Shown here piece after piece: positions 17,007 to 24,886 of a DNA stretch of 64,000 nucleotides. Source of the stretch: Pseudomonas sp. BCA17 (GTDB lineage: Bacteria > Pseudomonadota > Gammaproteobacteria > Pseudomonadales > Pseudomonadaceae); assembly GCF_004519405.1 (NCBI RefSeq), contig NZ_SGWI01000001.1, forward strand, positions 620,001-684,000, read 5' to 3'. The translations under genes were made by a program, and so were the position numbers. Positions within the stretch are counted from its first letter, which is position 1; each line of letters opens with the position of its first letter. The notes beneath the pieces were generated by a model. The model saw only the letters and a list, made by a program, of their open reading frames with translations. It was not told the DNA's origin and did not search any database.

Positions 17007-18062
17007 TTATTGTTTTACGAGTTCTGCGCCATTCGGCGTGGCAACACGAACGCCACCCTGCCCGGCTAGAATCAAGTTGCCATTGCCTGCCGCCGTGACG
17101 GACGACAGCGAAATGCGGTCCGGACGATTGAACACACTGAAGGTCACGCCGTCGTCATGGCTGACCACCACGCTGCCGCCGTTGCCGACGACGACAAGGG
17201 TGCCGTCCTCGAGCAACGTGGCACCCGACAGGCCAAACTCCAACGCCCCACGCGTTGCGTTCAACTCCACCTGCTCCCAGGTGCTGCCGAAGTCGGTGGA
17301 ACGGTAAAGGTTGCCGCGCAGGCCGTAGGCCAGCAGGGTCTGCGGCTGGGCGGTACCGATCACGCCAAACAGCGAGCCCTGATAGGGGCCTTCGAGTTTT
17401 TCCCAGGTCTGGCCGTCGTCGCTGGAGCGGAACATGCTGCCCTGCTCGCCAACAATGAACAGCCCGGCGTCCTTGATCCGGGCGATGGCGTTGAGGTGAT
17501 ATTGGTCTTCGTTGTCGAGGCGGTCGCTGACGTCCTCCCAGGTCTTGCCGCCGTCGGTGGTTTCGATCAACGCCCCGTAGGCGCCGACGGCCAGGCCGTG
17601 GTTGGCATCCTTGAACCAGACATCGAGCAGCGGCGCTTCGCGCTTGAGGTCCTGATATTGCTGGGTCCAGGTGGCGCCGCCATCGGTACTGGCAAGAATC
17701 TGCGCATCATGGCCCACCGCCCAGCCATGTTTGTCATCGACGAAAAACACCGCCGTGAGCAACTGGCGGGTGGGAACTCTGGCTTGAGTCCAGGTGCTGC
17801 CCTGGTCATCGGAATAGAGGATGTGCCCACGGTCACCGACCGCCACCAGGCGCGAGCCGGCATGGACCACATCGATCATCAGGCCCTTGGCGGCCTTGGG
17901 GGATTCAATCGCGAACGCCGGCGGTGCGGCGGCATCACTGGCTGCCAGCACCGGTACCGACAACGCAACACCGGCCAGCAACGAGAGCGCTGTGGCCAGC
18001 ATCGCAACCTTGCGTGCGGCGCGTGGGCGGCAAACAACCCAACCCCTGACAGGCTCACTCAT
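17007..18062 (-). CDS. YCF48-like/BNR-repeat beta-propeller, exported
   Basis: A 351-residue protein with a signal peptide (VAMLATALSLLAGVALSVPVLAA) and repeated Asp-box motifs: SDDQGSTW, STDGGATW, TTDGGKTW, SSDDGQTW, STDFGSTW and SHDDGVTF. These define a propeller of the YCF48/HCF136 and BNR/sialidase-repeat class. In heterotrophic proteobacteria such proteins commonly accompany an MMPL-type RND exporter, as here, and are presumed periplasmic partners; the precise role is not established. The first helix is preceded by a basic N-region (CRPRAARK). The start at 18062 is an ATG. No catalytic residues for glycoside cleavage can be argued. Confidence 0.85.
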   Translation of the reverse strand: MSEPVRGWVVCRPRAARKVAMLATALSLLAGVALSVPVLAASDAAAPPAFAIESPKAAKGLMIDVVHAGSRLVAVGDRGHILYSDDQGSTWTQARVPTRQLLTAVFFVDDKHGWAVGHDAQILASTDGGATWTQQYQDLKREAPLLDVWFKDANHGLAVGAYGALIETTDGGKTWEDVSDRLDNEDQYHLNAIARIKDAGLFIVGEQGSMFRSSDDGQTWEKLEGPYQGSLFGVIGTAQPQTLLAYGLRGNLYRSTDFGSTWEQVELNATRGALEFGLSGATLLEDGTLVVVGNGGSVVVSHDDGVTFSVFNRPDRISLSSVTAAGNGNLILAGQGGVRVATPNGAELVKQ

Positions 18063-18284
18063 AGACCTTCTCCCATTTATTATTGTTAGGGGCTTTCCCA
18101 GGCGCTGAAACCTGCAATCTAGAGCGCCTGGAGGAAGCAGGGGCCATCCTATCGGGCTTTCGAATCGTCTGACAATCGGCGCTACGTTATCTTTTGTTAA
18201 CTGGCAGCATTTGGTCGTGCGCTGAATATAGCCCCATCATTTGTGTTGATTGGTCCTACACCCTGCACAGGAATAGTCCGAGAA

Positions 18285-18327
18285 TGAATTTTTATTCCAC
18301 ATATTGAGTTTTAGGAATTTTTATTCC
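18285..18327 (+). promoter_or_regulatory. Two IolR-like palindromic operators
   Basis: Two copies of GAATTTTTATTCC lie 29 bp apart. The second, GGAATTTTTATTCC (18314-18327), is an exact GGAA-N6-TTCC inverted repeat; the first (18285-18298) is TGAA-N6-TTCC, one mismatch off. GGAA-N6-TTCC is the site described for RpiR-family IolR repressors of inositol catabolism in rhizobia. They sit 44 bases before the start of the dehydrogenase gene, a position suited to control of its promoter. Confidence 0.55.
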
Positions 18328-18370
18328 ATTAATACCGTTCCCGAAAACAATAATTCAAAGGACCACGGCT

Positions 18371-19486
18371 ATGCGTGAACTCGGAATCGGCTTGATTGGC
18401 ACAGGTTTCATGGGCCGCGCCCATGCATTGGCATTCAATAATGCCCGGGCGGTCTTCGAATTGCCCGTCACCCTCAAGCTGGCCGCCCTGGCCGACGCCG
18501 ACACCGAACGCGCCCAGGCCTGCGCCACCGCCTGGGGGTTTGCCCAGGCCCATGGTGACTGGCAAGCGTTGATCAACGATCCCAAGGTCGACGTGGTGGC
18601 CATCACCACCCCCAACCATCTGCACTACCCCATGGCCATGGCGGCAATTACCGCGGGCAAAGCGGTGTATTGCGAAAAACCCCTGGCGGTCAGCCTGGAA
18701 CAAGCCGACGCCATGCGCCTCGCCGCCAACACCGCCGGAGTGGTGACACGGGTCGGCTACAACTACCAGCACAACCCAATGATCGTTCTGGCGCGGCAGA
18801 TGATCGCCAGGGGCGAGCTCGGCGACATCATCAGCTTCCAGGGCGAGTTCAGTGAAGACTTCATGGCAGACCCCGCTTCCCCCTGGTCATGGCGCTGCGA
18901 AGTCGCCCATGCCGGCGGCGCCCTGGCGGACCTGGGCAGCCACCTGCTGTCAATGGCGCATTACCTGGTGGGCGATGTGGTCAGCGTGTGTGCCGATACC
19001 CATACCGTGCACGCCCGGCGCCCTGTCGCCTCCGGCAGCGGCGAGCAGAGGGGCATTGCGGTGGATGACCAGGTGCATGCACTGCTGCGGTTTGCCAATG
19101 GCGCGCGCGGCACAGTCAGCAGCAGTTGGCTCAAACATGGCTACAAGAACCACCTGAGTGTCGAGATCAGCGGCACGCTCGGCACCCTGGTATTCGACCA
19201 GGAGCGCTTGAACGAGCTGCGCCTGTTCCGCGTCGGCCAGGACGGTTTCCAACGCCTGCTGGCCGGTCCCGCCCTGCCCGGCTACGCGGCGTTCAGCCCG
19301 GCGCCTGGTCACCAGTTGGGCTACAACGAGTTGAAGACACTGGAAGTGCAGGAGTTGATCATGGCCGTGGCCGGCCATGGGGCTGATGGCACTGACTTTG
19401 AAGCGGCATGGGCGGTGGAGCGGCTGGCGACGGCAATCCGTATCGCGGCGAAGGAAGAACGCTGGGTCAGCGTGAACACAGTCTGA
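18371..19486 (+). CDS. Gfo/Idh/MocA family dehydrogenase, inositol dehydrogenase-like
   Basis: A 371-residue NAD(P)-dependent dehydrogenase. The Rossmann motif GLIGTGFMGRAH is at residues 7-18, followed by TTPNHLHYPMA and the catalytic-region CEKPLAV that defines the family. The C-terminal beta-sheet domain contains GALADLGSHLLSMAHYL, where the D..H pair corresponds to the family's catalytic Asp/His. Likely substrates are myo- or scyllo-inositol or related polyols and sugars. The paired GGAA-N6-TTCC sites just upstream favour inositol, but no other iol gene is in the window. It is a single gene, divergent from the YCF48/MMPL operon and convergent with the acyl-CoA ligase. Confidence 0.85.
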   Translation: MRELGIGLIGTGFMGRAHALAFNNARAVFELPVTLKLAALADADTERAQACATAWGFAQAHGDWQALINDPKVDVVAITTPNHLHYPMAMAAITAGKAVYCEKPLAVSLEQADAMRLAANTAGVVTRVGYNYQHNPMIVLARQMIARGELGDIISFQGEFSEDFMADPASPWSWRCEVAHAGGALADLGSHLLSMAHYLVGDVVSVCADTHTVHARRPVASGSGEQRGIAVDDQVHALLRFANGARGTVSSSWLKHGYKNHLSVEISGTLGTLVFDQERLNELRLFRVGQDGFQRLLAGPALPGYAAFSPAPGHQLGYNELKTLEVQELIMAVAGHGADGTDFEAAWAVERLATAIRIAAKEERWVSVNTV

Positions 19487-19492
19487 AAGATA

Positions 19493-19510
19493 GAGGGAGC
19501 AGGCTCCCTC
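19493..19510. terminator. Palindrome between convergent genes
   Basis: GAGGGAGC (19493-19500), two-base loop, GCTCCCTC (19503-19510), seven bases after the dehydrogenase stop and 28 bases before the ligase stop. It is a REP-like core that could end transcripts from both sides. No strong T run is present. Confidence 0.5.
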
Positions 19511-19538
19511 GCACTTTCAGCTCACCGCCGGTCTCGAG

Positions 19539-21242
19539 TCAGCGCAAGGCCCGGCGCAGCACTTTACCCACCGTGGTCTTGGGCAACTCGATGCTGCGGA
19601 ACTCCACGTACCTTGGCACCTTGTACCCCGTCAGGTATTCGCGGCAATGGGCAAGGATCTGTTCCTGGGTCAGGTTCGGGTCTTTGCGCACCACGATGAT
19701 CTTCACCTTTTCCCCTGTCACCGGGTCTTCCACGCCGATGGCCGCTACCTCGGCTACGCCCGGGTGCAGCGCCACCACGTCTTCGATTTCATTGGGATAT
19801 ACGTTGAAGCCCGATACCAGAATCATGTCTTTCTTGCGGTCGACCAAGCGGATATAGCCACGCGCATCCATCACACCGATATCGCCGGTGGACAGCCAGC
19901 CTTCGTCATCCAGCACCTCGGCGGTCTCCTTGGGCCGCTTCCAGTAACCCTGCATCACCTGCGGGCCACGCACTTGCAGTTCGCCTTGTTCGCCGATCTC
20001 GGCGAGCTCGCCGTCCTCGCGAATAAAGCGCACCCAGGTCGATGGCAGCGGCACGCCGATGCTGCCGGTGAACTCCATTTCGCGCATGTGCGCAATGTCG
20101 ATGGGGCTGATGCTGACCACCGGCGAGCATTCGGTGAGGCCGTAGCCTTCAATGATCGGCAATCCGGTGACTTCCTTCCAGCGCTTGGCCACGGCCGTGT
20201 GAGTGGCCATGCCGCCGGCGATCACCATGCGCAACGCGGAGAAATCCCGTGCACAGAACTCCTTGTTCTCCAGCAAGCCATTGAACAGCGTGTTGACCCC
20301 GGCAATCCCGTTGAAACGCTCTTTGCGCAGAATCATCTGCACCCGCTTCACATCCCGCGGGTTGGCGATCAGGATGTTGCGCCCGCCCAGGCACATGAAC
20401 ATCAAGCAGTTCACCGTCAGGGAAAAGATGTGGTACAGCGGCAGCAAAGTGACGTTGGTTTCCTGCCGACTCTGGTCCAGTTGGTCACCGACCCAGGCCT
20501 TGGCTTGCAACAGGTTGGCGATGATATTGCGATGGCTGAGCATCACGCCCTTGGCGTCGCCGGTCGTGCCGCCGGTGTACTGCAGGAACGCCAGGTCGTC
20601 GAGGGCCATCGCCACCGGAAAATGCTGCTGTGCCCGCCCCTGCCGCAGCACCTGATTGAAACGCAGCGCCCCTGGCAGTTTGAAGGCCGGCACCTGCTTC
20701 TGCACGCTGCGCAGGATGAAGTTCATCGCCGCGCCCTTAAAAGTACCGAGCAAATCGCCGATGGCCGCCACCACCACGCGTTTGACGCGACTGCCGTCGA
20801 TGACCTTTTCCAGGGTGTGGGCGAAATTTTCGAAGATCACTACGGTTTCGGCCTCGCTGTCCTTGAGCAGGTGCTTGAGCTCATGGGAGGTGTACAACGG
20901 GTTGACGTTGACCACCACCGCACCGGCCAGGATTGTGCCCAACAGACAGATCGGATATTGCAGGCAGTTGGGCATCATCAACGCCACGCGGTCGCCCTTC
21001 TTCACGCCCTGGCCCTGCAGCCACGCGGCAAACGCGATGCCTTGCACCTGCCAGTCGGCGTAGGTCATCTCGGTGCCGATACTGACGTAGGCGACCCGTT
21101 CGCGGAATTTTTCCAGGTGCTCCAGGAACACCTCGCGCAGCGACGGGTAGTCCTCAATACCCGCGTCGATGTCTGCCGGCACGCCGGGCAGGTAAGCGTT
21201 CAACCAGACCCGTTCGGTTTGTTCCAGGCTTACAGCGTTCAT
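19539..21242 (-). CDS. Long-chain acyl-CoA synthetase (AMP-binding)
   Basis: A 567-residue adenylate-forming enzyme that activates fatty acids to acyl-CoA, FadD-like. The ATP-binding motif YTGGTTGDAKGVMLSHRN lies near residue 216. EGYGLTECSPV near 365 is the second AMP-binding motif, and the FACS-type segment GWLSTGDIGVMDARGYIRLVDRKKDMI follows near 455. The C-terminal lysine region reads TTVGKVLRRALR. The length matches the family. It is the last gene of a minus-strand beta-oxidation run, 31 bases after the thiolase. The neighbourhood points to alkane- or lipid-derived fatty acids. It is a FadD paralogue, but I cannot tell which. Confidence 0.92.
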   Translation of the reverse strand: MNAVSLEQTERVWLNAYLPGVPADIDAGIEDYPSLREVFLEHLEKFRERVAYVSIGTEMTYADWQVQGIAFAAWLQGQGVKKGDRVALMMPNCLQYPICLLGTILAGAVVVNVNPLYTSHELKHLLKDSEAETVVIFENFAHTLEKVIDGSRVKRVVVAAIGDLLGTFKGAAMNFILRSVQKQVPAFKLPGALRFNQVLRQGRAQQHFPVAMALDDLAFLQYTGGTTGDAKGVMLSHRNIIANLLQAKAWVGDQLDQSRQETNVTLLPLYHIFSLTVNCLMFMCLGGRNILIANPRDVKRVQMILRKERFNGIAGVNTLFNGLLENKEFCARDFSALRMVIAGGMATHTAVAKRWKEVTGLPIIEGYGLTECSPVVSISPIDIAHMREMEFTGSIGVPLPSTWVRFIREDGELAEIGEQGELQVRGPQVMQGYWKRPKETAEVLDDEGWLSTGDIGVMDARGYIRLVDRKKDMILVSGFNVYPNEIEDVVALHPGVAEVAAIGVEDPVTGEKVKIIVVRKDPNLTQEQILAHCREYLTGYKVPRYVEFRSIELPKTTVGKVLRRALR

Positions 21243-21273
21243 GGCAGTCTCCTTGTTGTTGTTTTTGACAGCA

Positions 21274-22572
21274 CTACTTTTCGACGATGGCAGTAATGCC
21301 CAGCCCGCCCGCCGCGCAAATCGAAATCAAACCGCGCCCGCCGCCGTTCTGATCGATCATTTTGGCCAATGCCGCCAACTGCCTGCCGCCCGTCGCGGCA
21401 AACGGGTGGCCGCAGCCCAGCGAGCCACCGTTGACGTTCATCCTGGCGCGATCAATAGGCCCCAGGGGCGCCGCCAAGCCTAGACGCTCACGGCAGTAAT
21501 CGGCGTCTTCCCAGGCTTTCAGGGTGCACAACACCTGGGCGGCAAAGGCTTCGTGGATCTCAAAGAAGTCAAAGTCGGCAAAGCTCAGCCCCTCGCGCTG
21601 GAGCATGCGTGGCACGGCATAGGCCGGCGCCATCAACAAGCCTTCGGTGCCATCGACGAAGTTCACCGCGGCGGTCTCGCCGGTGCGCAGGTAAGCCAGC
21701 ACCGGCAGGCCATGCTCGGCCGCCCAGGCTTCACTGGCCAGCAGCACCACCGAGGCACCGTCCGTCAATGGCGTGGAGTTGCCTGCCGTGAGGGTGCCGT
21801 TCTGGCGATCGTACGCCGGGGCCAGGCCGGCGAGTTTTTCCAGGCTGGTGTCGGCGCGCAGGTTGTTGTCCCGCGTGAGGCCTCGGTGGGGGCTGAGCAA
21901 ATCGTCGAAAAAGCCACGTTTGTAAGCCGCGTCCAACCGCTGATGGCTGGTGAGGGTCAGCTCATCCTGGGCCAGGCGCTTGATCTGCCAGCGCTTGGCC
22001 ATTTCTTCGCAGTGCTCGCCCATCGACAAACCGGTGCGCGGCTCACCATTGCGCGGCAGCAACGGCTTGAAGAACATCGACGGGCGTACCTTCAGCAACG
22101 CCTTGACCTTGTCGCCCATGCTTTTCGCACGGTTGGCCGCGAGCAGGGTATGACGCAACGACTCATTGATGCCGATGGGCGCGTCGGAGGTAGTGTCGGC
22201 CCCCCCGGCAATGCCTGCTTCGATCTGGCCCAGGGCGATTTTATTGGCCACCAGCAAGGCGGCTTCCAGGCCGGTGCCGCACGCTTGCTGCACATCGTAC
22301 GCAGGTGTTTCAGGCGAAAGCGTGGTGGAGAGCAGCGACTCACGCGCCAGGTTGAAGTCCCGCGAATGCTTGATCACCGCACCCGCGGCAAATTCGCCCA
22401 GACGCCGGCCATGCAGGTTGTAGCGGTCGACCAGGCCTTGCAGGGCCGCCACCAGCAGATCCTGATTGCTGTCGTGGGCATACACCGTGTTGGAGCGGGC
22501 GAACGGAATGCGGTTGCCGCCGATAATCGCCACGCGGCGGGTCGGGGCCGGGTTGAAGCTGTAATCACTCAT
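21274..22572 (-). CDS. Acetyl-CoA C-acyltransferase (thiolase, FadI-like)
   Basis: A 432-residue thiolase catalysing the last step of beta-oxidation, CoA-dependent cleavage of 3-ketoacyl-CoA. The acylated cysteine is in QQACGTGLEA near residue 95, the histidine motif is NGGSLGCGHPFAATGGRQ near 380, and the second cysteine is in SICAAGGLG near 420. NSTPLTDGAS and FFEIHEAFAAQ are further thiolase segments. The length (432) and start (RVAIIGGNRIPFARSNT) are closer to FadI-type or trifunctional-type thiolases than to FadA. The MaoC gene upstream overlaps by four bases, so the pair is co-translated. Confidence 0.92.
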   Translation of the reverse strand: MSDYSFNPAPTRRVAIIGGNRIPFARSNTVYAHDSNQDLLVAALQGLVDRYNLHGRRLGEFAAGAVIKHSRDFNLARESLLSTTLSPETPAYDVQQACGTGLEAALLVANKIALGQIEAGIAGGADTTSDAPIGINESLRHTLLAANRAKSMGDKVKALLKVRPSMFFKPLLPRNGEPRTGLSMGEHCEEMAKRWQIKRLAQDELTLTSHQRLDAAYKRGFFDDLLSPHRGLTRDNNLRADTSLEKLAGLAPAYDRQNGTLTAGNSTPLTDGASVVLLASEAWAAEHGLPVLAYLRTGETAAVNFVDGTEGLLMAPAYAVPRMLQREGLSFADFDFFEIHEAFAAQVLCTLKAWEDADYCRERLGLAAPLGPIDRARMNVNGGSLGCGHPFAATGGRQLAALAKMIDQNGGGRGLISICAAGGLGITAIVEK

Positions 22573-23459
22573 CGACAGGTCTCATTCCAGATAAACAAGC
22601 CACGCATATGGGGTTTATCACCCGCGAAATTGCGCACTTCGAACTCACGGCGTGGGCCGGTCACGGGGCGGCTCCACAGGGCGACCTGGCCGGGCAGGAA
22701 GATTGGCAGCTTGAAATCGCAATGGGCTTGCGCCTGATCCAAGCCACCGGGAGGTTGCTGGGCGGCCAGTGCTCGACCCAGGGTCCACATGCCATGGGCG
22801 ATGGCGCGTCGGAAGCCGAACAGCCTGGCACCGATCACCGAGGTGTGAATCGGGTTGAAGTCCCCCGATACCTTGGCAAAGCGTCGGCCCAGGTCGGCGG
22901 GCAGCACCCAGCGCTGAGTGCGCAACAGGCCGTCTTCCTGCAGCGGCAACACGTCGTCCCACGGCTCGCCAACGGGGTTGCTCACGTCGCGGCGCAGGTA
23001 CAGGCTGTCGCTCTCCCACACCAGGGTGCCCGCACTGTAGGCGCGGGTGGCGATGCTCAGCGCCTGGCCCTTGGCGTGGGCGACCCAGCGCTCGCAGTAC
23101 ACTTCCAGGCGCAGGGCCTGGCCTTCCTCCAACCGCTGATGCTGACGAATGCGATTGGCCAGGTGCACCATGCCGCTGGCCGGGTACGGGAAGCTCGGCC
23201 GAGTCAGCAGCATCAAATGCAAGGGAAACGCCAGCACGTGGGGATAAGACAGCGGCACGCCCTGCTCGCGGCGAAAACCGCAGGCGCGACCGTAGGCGGC
23301 AATGCCGTTGGCCGACAGCTCCACGGCCGAGCGCACCAAGCGTGCCTGGGGCAGCAACGGTGCGCCATCAAGCTTGGGTTTGCGCAGGGCGCGCACGCCG
23401 TCCAGCAACAATTGGGTGCGCGTCGGCGGTGGGTCGATGATCTGCGTCACGTAGTCCAT
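22569..23459 (-). CDS. MaoC-like enoyl-CoA hydratase
   Basis: A 296-residue hotdog-fold hydratase. The hydratase-2 motif is VSGDFNPIHTSVIGARLFGFRRAIAHGMW, with the catalytic Asp and His of the D-x4-H pattern, near residues 208-236. The N-terminal half is a second, degenerate hotdog. It would hydrate trans-2-enoyl-CoA to a 3-hydroxyacyl-CoA, probably the R isomer, pairing with the FabG-type reductase encoded just upstream. It overlaps the thiolase start by four bases and lies three bases after the reductase stop, so the three are one operon. Confidence 0.88.
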   Translation of the reverse strand: MDYVTQIIDPPPTRTQLLLDGVRALRKPKLDGAPLLPQARLVRSAVELSANGIAAYGRACGFRREQGVPLSYPHVLAFPLHLMLLTRPSFPYPASGMVHLANRIRQHQRLEEGQALRLEVYCERWVAHAKGQALSIATRAYSAGTLVWESDSLYLRRDVSNPVGEPWDDVLPLQEDGLLRTQRWVLPADLGRRFAKVSGDFNPIHTSVIGARLFGFRRAIAHGMWTLGRALAAQQPPGGLDQAQAHCDFKLPIFLPGQVALWSRPVTGPRREFEVRNFAGDKPHMRGLFIWNETCR

Positions 23460-23462
23460 GGC

Positions 23463-24806
23463 TCAAGCTCCCAGCAGGCTTTGCCCGCACACACGTACGA
23501 CTTGGCCGTTGACTCCACCGGACGCCGGGTGTGCCAGCCAGGCGATGGTCTCGGCGACGTCAATCGGCTGGCCGCCCTGGGACAGCGAGTTCATGCGTCG
23601 CCCGGCTTCGCGAATCATCAGTGGGATCTTCGCTGTCATCTGGGTTTCGATGAACCCGGGTGCGACTGCGTTGACCGTGATCTGCTGCGCGGCCGCCCGT
23701 GCCGCAAGGCCTTGCACCAGGCCGATGACTCCTGCCTTGGAGGTGGCGTAATTGCTTTGCCCCAGGTTGCCGGCAATCCCGGATATCGATGAAACGCACA
23801 CGATACGCCCGCCCGGGTTCAGGCCCTGGCTTTGCAGCAATGCTTCACTGAGTTGCAGCGGGGCTTGCAGGTTGACCGCCAGCACCTCGCGCCAGGCGGC
23901 TTCGGTCATCTTGGCGATGGTCTTGTCGCGGGTGATCCCGGCGTTGTGCACCACCACGTCAAAGGCACCGTATTGGCTGGCATGGGCCTGCAGCAACGCG
24001 GCGGCATCGGTGGCCGTAATGTCCAGCGGCAAGGCCGATCCGTTGACCCGGGCGGCCGCCTGTTGCAGTGCTTCCTGGGCCTGGGGCACGTCGACACACA
24101 CCACATGGGCGCCATCGCGGGCCAGCACTTGGGCAATCGCCAGGCCGATACCCCGGGAAGCGCCGGTGACCAAGGCACGGCGACCGGCGAAAGGTGTTTC
24201 CCAGTTGACGCTGACGTGCCCTTCCACCGGCTTTTCAAGGCGTACCACTTGCCCCGACACATAGGCCGAGCGGCGCGAAAGGAAGAAACGCAGGCTGCTG
24301 TCCAGTGCCTCTTCGGCCCCCGGCGCCACGTAAATCAATTGCACGGTGATCGCCCGCCGCAGTTCCTTGGCCAGTGAACGCACCAACCCTTCCAGGGCGC
24401 GTTGGGCGATGGCTTGGGGCAAATCGCTGCAGTGTTCCGGCGCGGTGCCGAGCACCACGACGCGACCGTGCTGGCCGAGGCGCTTGGCGTTAGCGTGGAA
24501 GAACAGGTAAAGCTCATCGAGTTGCTGAACATCCACCACGCCACTGGCGTCGAACACCGCACCTTGCACCTTGAGCGTGGATGGCGCCTTGAGGGTCGCC
24601 GGGGTGGCGGCGACCGTGTCGGTGGCGCTGAAGATCTGTTGCACCTGTGAGGTCAGGCGCCCTGCCCCGGCGATGATCACCGGGTTGGCCAGGCCTGCCT
24701 GGCCGCTGCGATGGCGTTGCAGCGGCAACGGTTGCGGCAGGCCGACGGCCTGGGCCAGGCGCCGTCCCCAGGAAGAATTGACGAACGAAAGGTAGCTGTC
24801 ACTCAT
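23463..24806 (-). CDS. High-molecular-weight 3-oxoacyl-(ACP/CoA) reductase, FabG4-like
   Basis: A 447-residue SDR, about twice the size of ordinary FabG. The N-terminal ~205 residues form a degenerate Rossmann (flavodoxin-like) half. The C-terminal half is an active SDR: TGASRGIGLAIAQVLA for NAD(P), NAGITRDKTIAKM, SSISGIAGNLGQSNYATSKAG with the catalytic Ser, Tyr and Lys, and PGFIETQMTAKIP. This architecture matches HMW FabG4 proteins that act on CoA-bound substrates. The ATG at 24806 (MSDSYLSFVNS) fits related proteins; an in-frame GTG at 24818 is possible. It follows a 27-bp hairpin after FadE and leads the reductase-hydratase-thiolase operon. Confidence 0.88.
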   Translation of the reverse strand: MSDSYLSFVNSSWGRRLAQAVGLPQPLPLQRHRSGQAGLANPVIIAGAGRLTSQVQQIFSATDTVAATPATLKAPSTLKVQGAVFDASGVVDVQQLDELYLFFHANAKRLGQHGRVVVLGTAPEHCSDLPQAIAQRALEGLVRSLAKELRRAITVQLIYVAPGAEEALDSSLRFFLSRRSAYVSGQVVRLEKPVEGHVSVNWETPFAGRRALVTGASRGIGLAIAQVLARDGAHVVCVDVPQAQEALQQAAARVNGSALPLDITATDAAALLQAHASQYGAFDVVVHNAGITRDKTIAKMTEAAWREVLAVNLQAPLQLSEALLQSQGLNPGGRIVCVSSISGIAGNLGQSNYATSKAGVIGLVQGLAARAAAQQITVNAVAPGFIETQMTAKIPLMIREAGRRMNSLSQGGQPIDVAETIAWLAHPASGGVNGQVVRVCGQSLLGA

Positions 24807-24844
24807 AAAGGTACTCACTCACATGCCCTGTAAACCCGGCCCCT

Positions 24845-24871
24845 TGTGGGAGGGGCTTGCCCCCTCCCACA
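24845..24871. terminator. Strong hairpin between fadE-like and fabG-like genes
   Basis: A perfect 11-bp stem TGTGGGAGGGG (24845-24855)/CCCCTCCCACA (24861-24871) with loop CTTGC. It lies just after the acyl-CoA dehydrogenase stop and before the reductase start, so it may partly uncouple the two. There is no clear T run, and it is also a REP-like core. Confidence 0.55.
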
Positions 24872-24886
24872 TCGACCGTGCTTCGC

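Noticed and set aside
24819..24886. Insertion-sequence end next to the 24845-24871 hairpin
   Set aside because: No transposase or target duplication; the sequence is a REP-like core or terminator.
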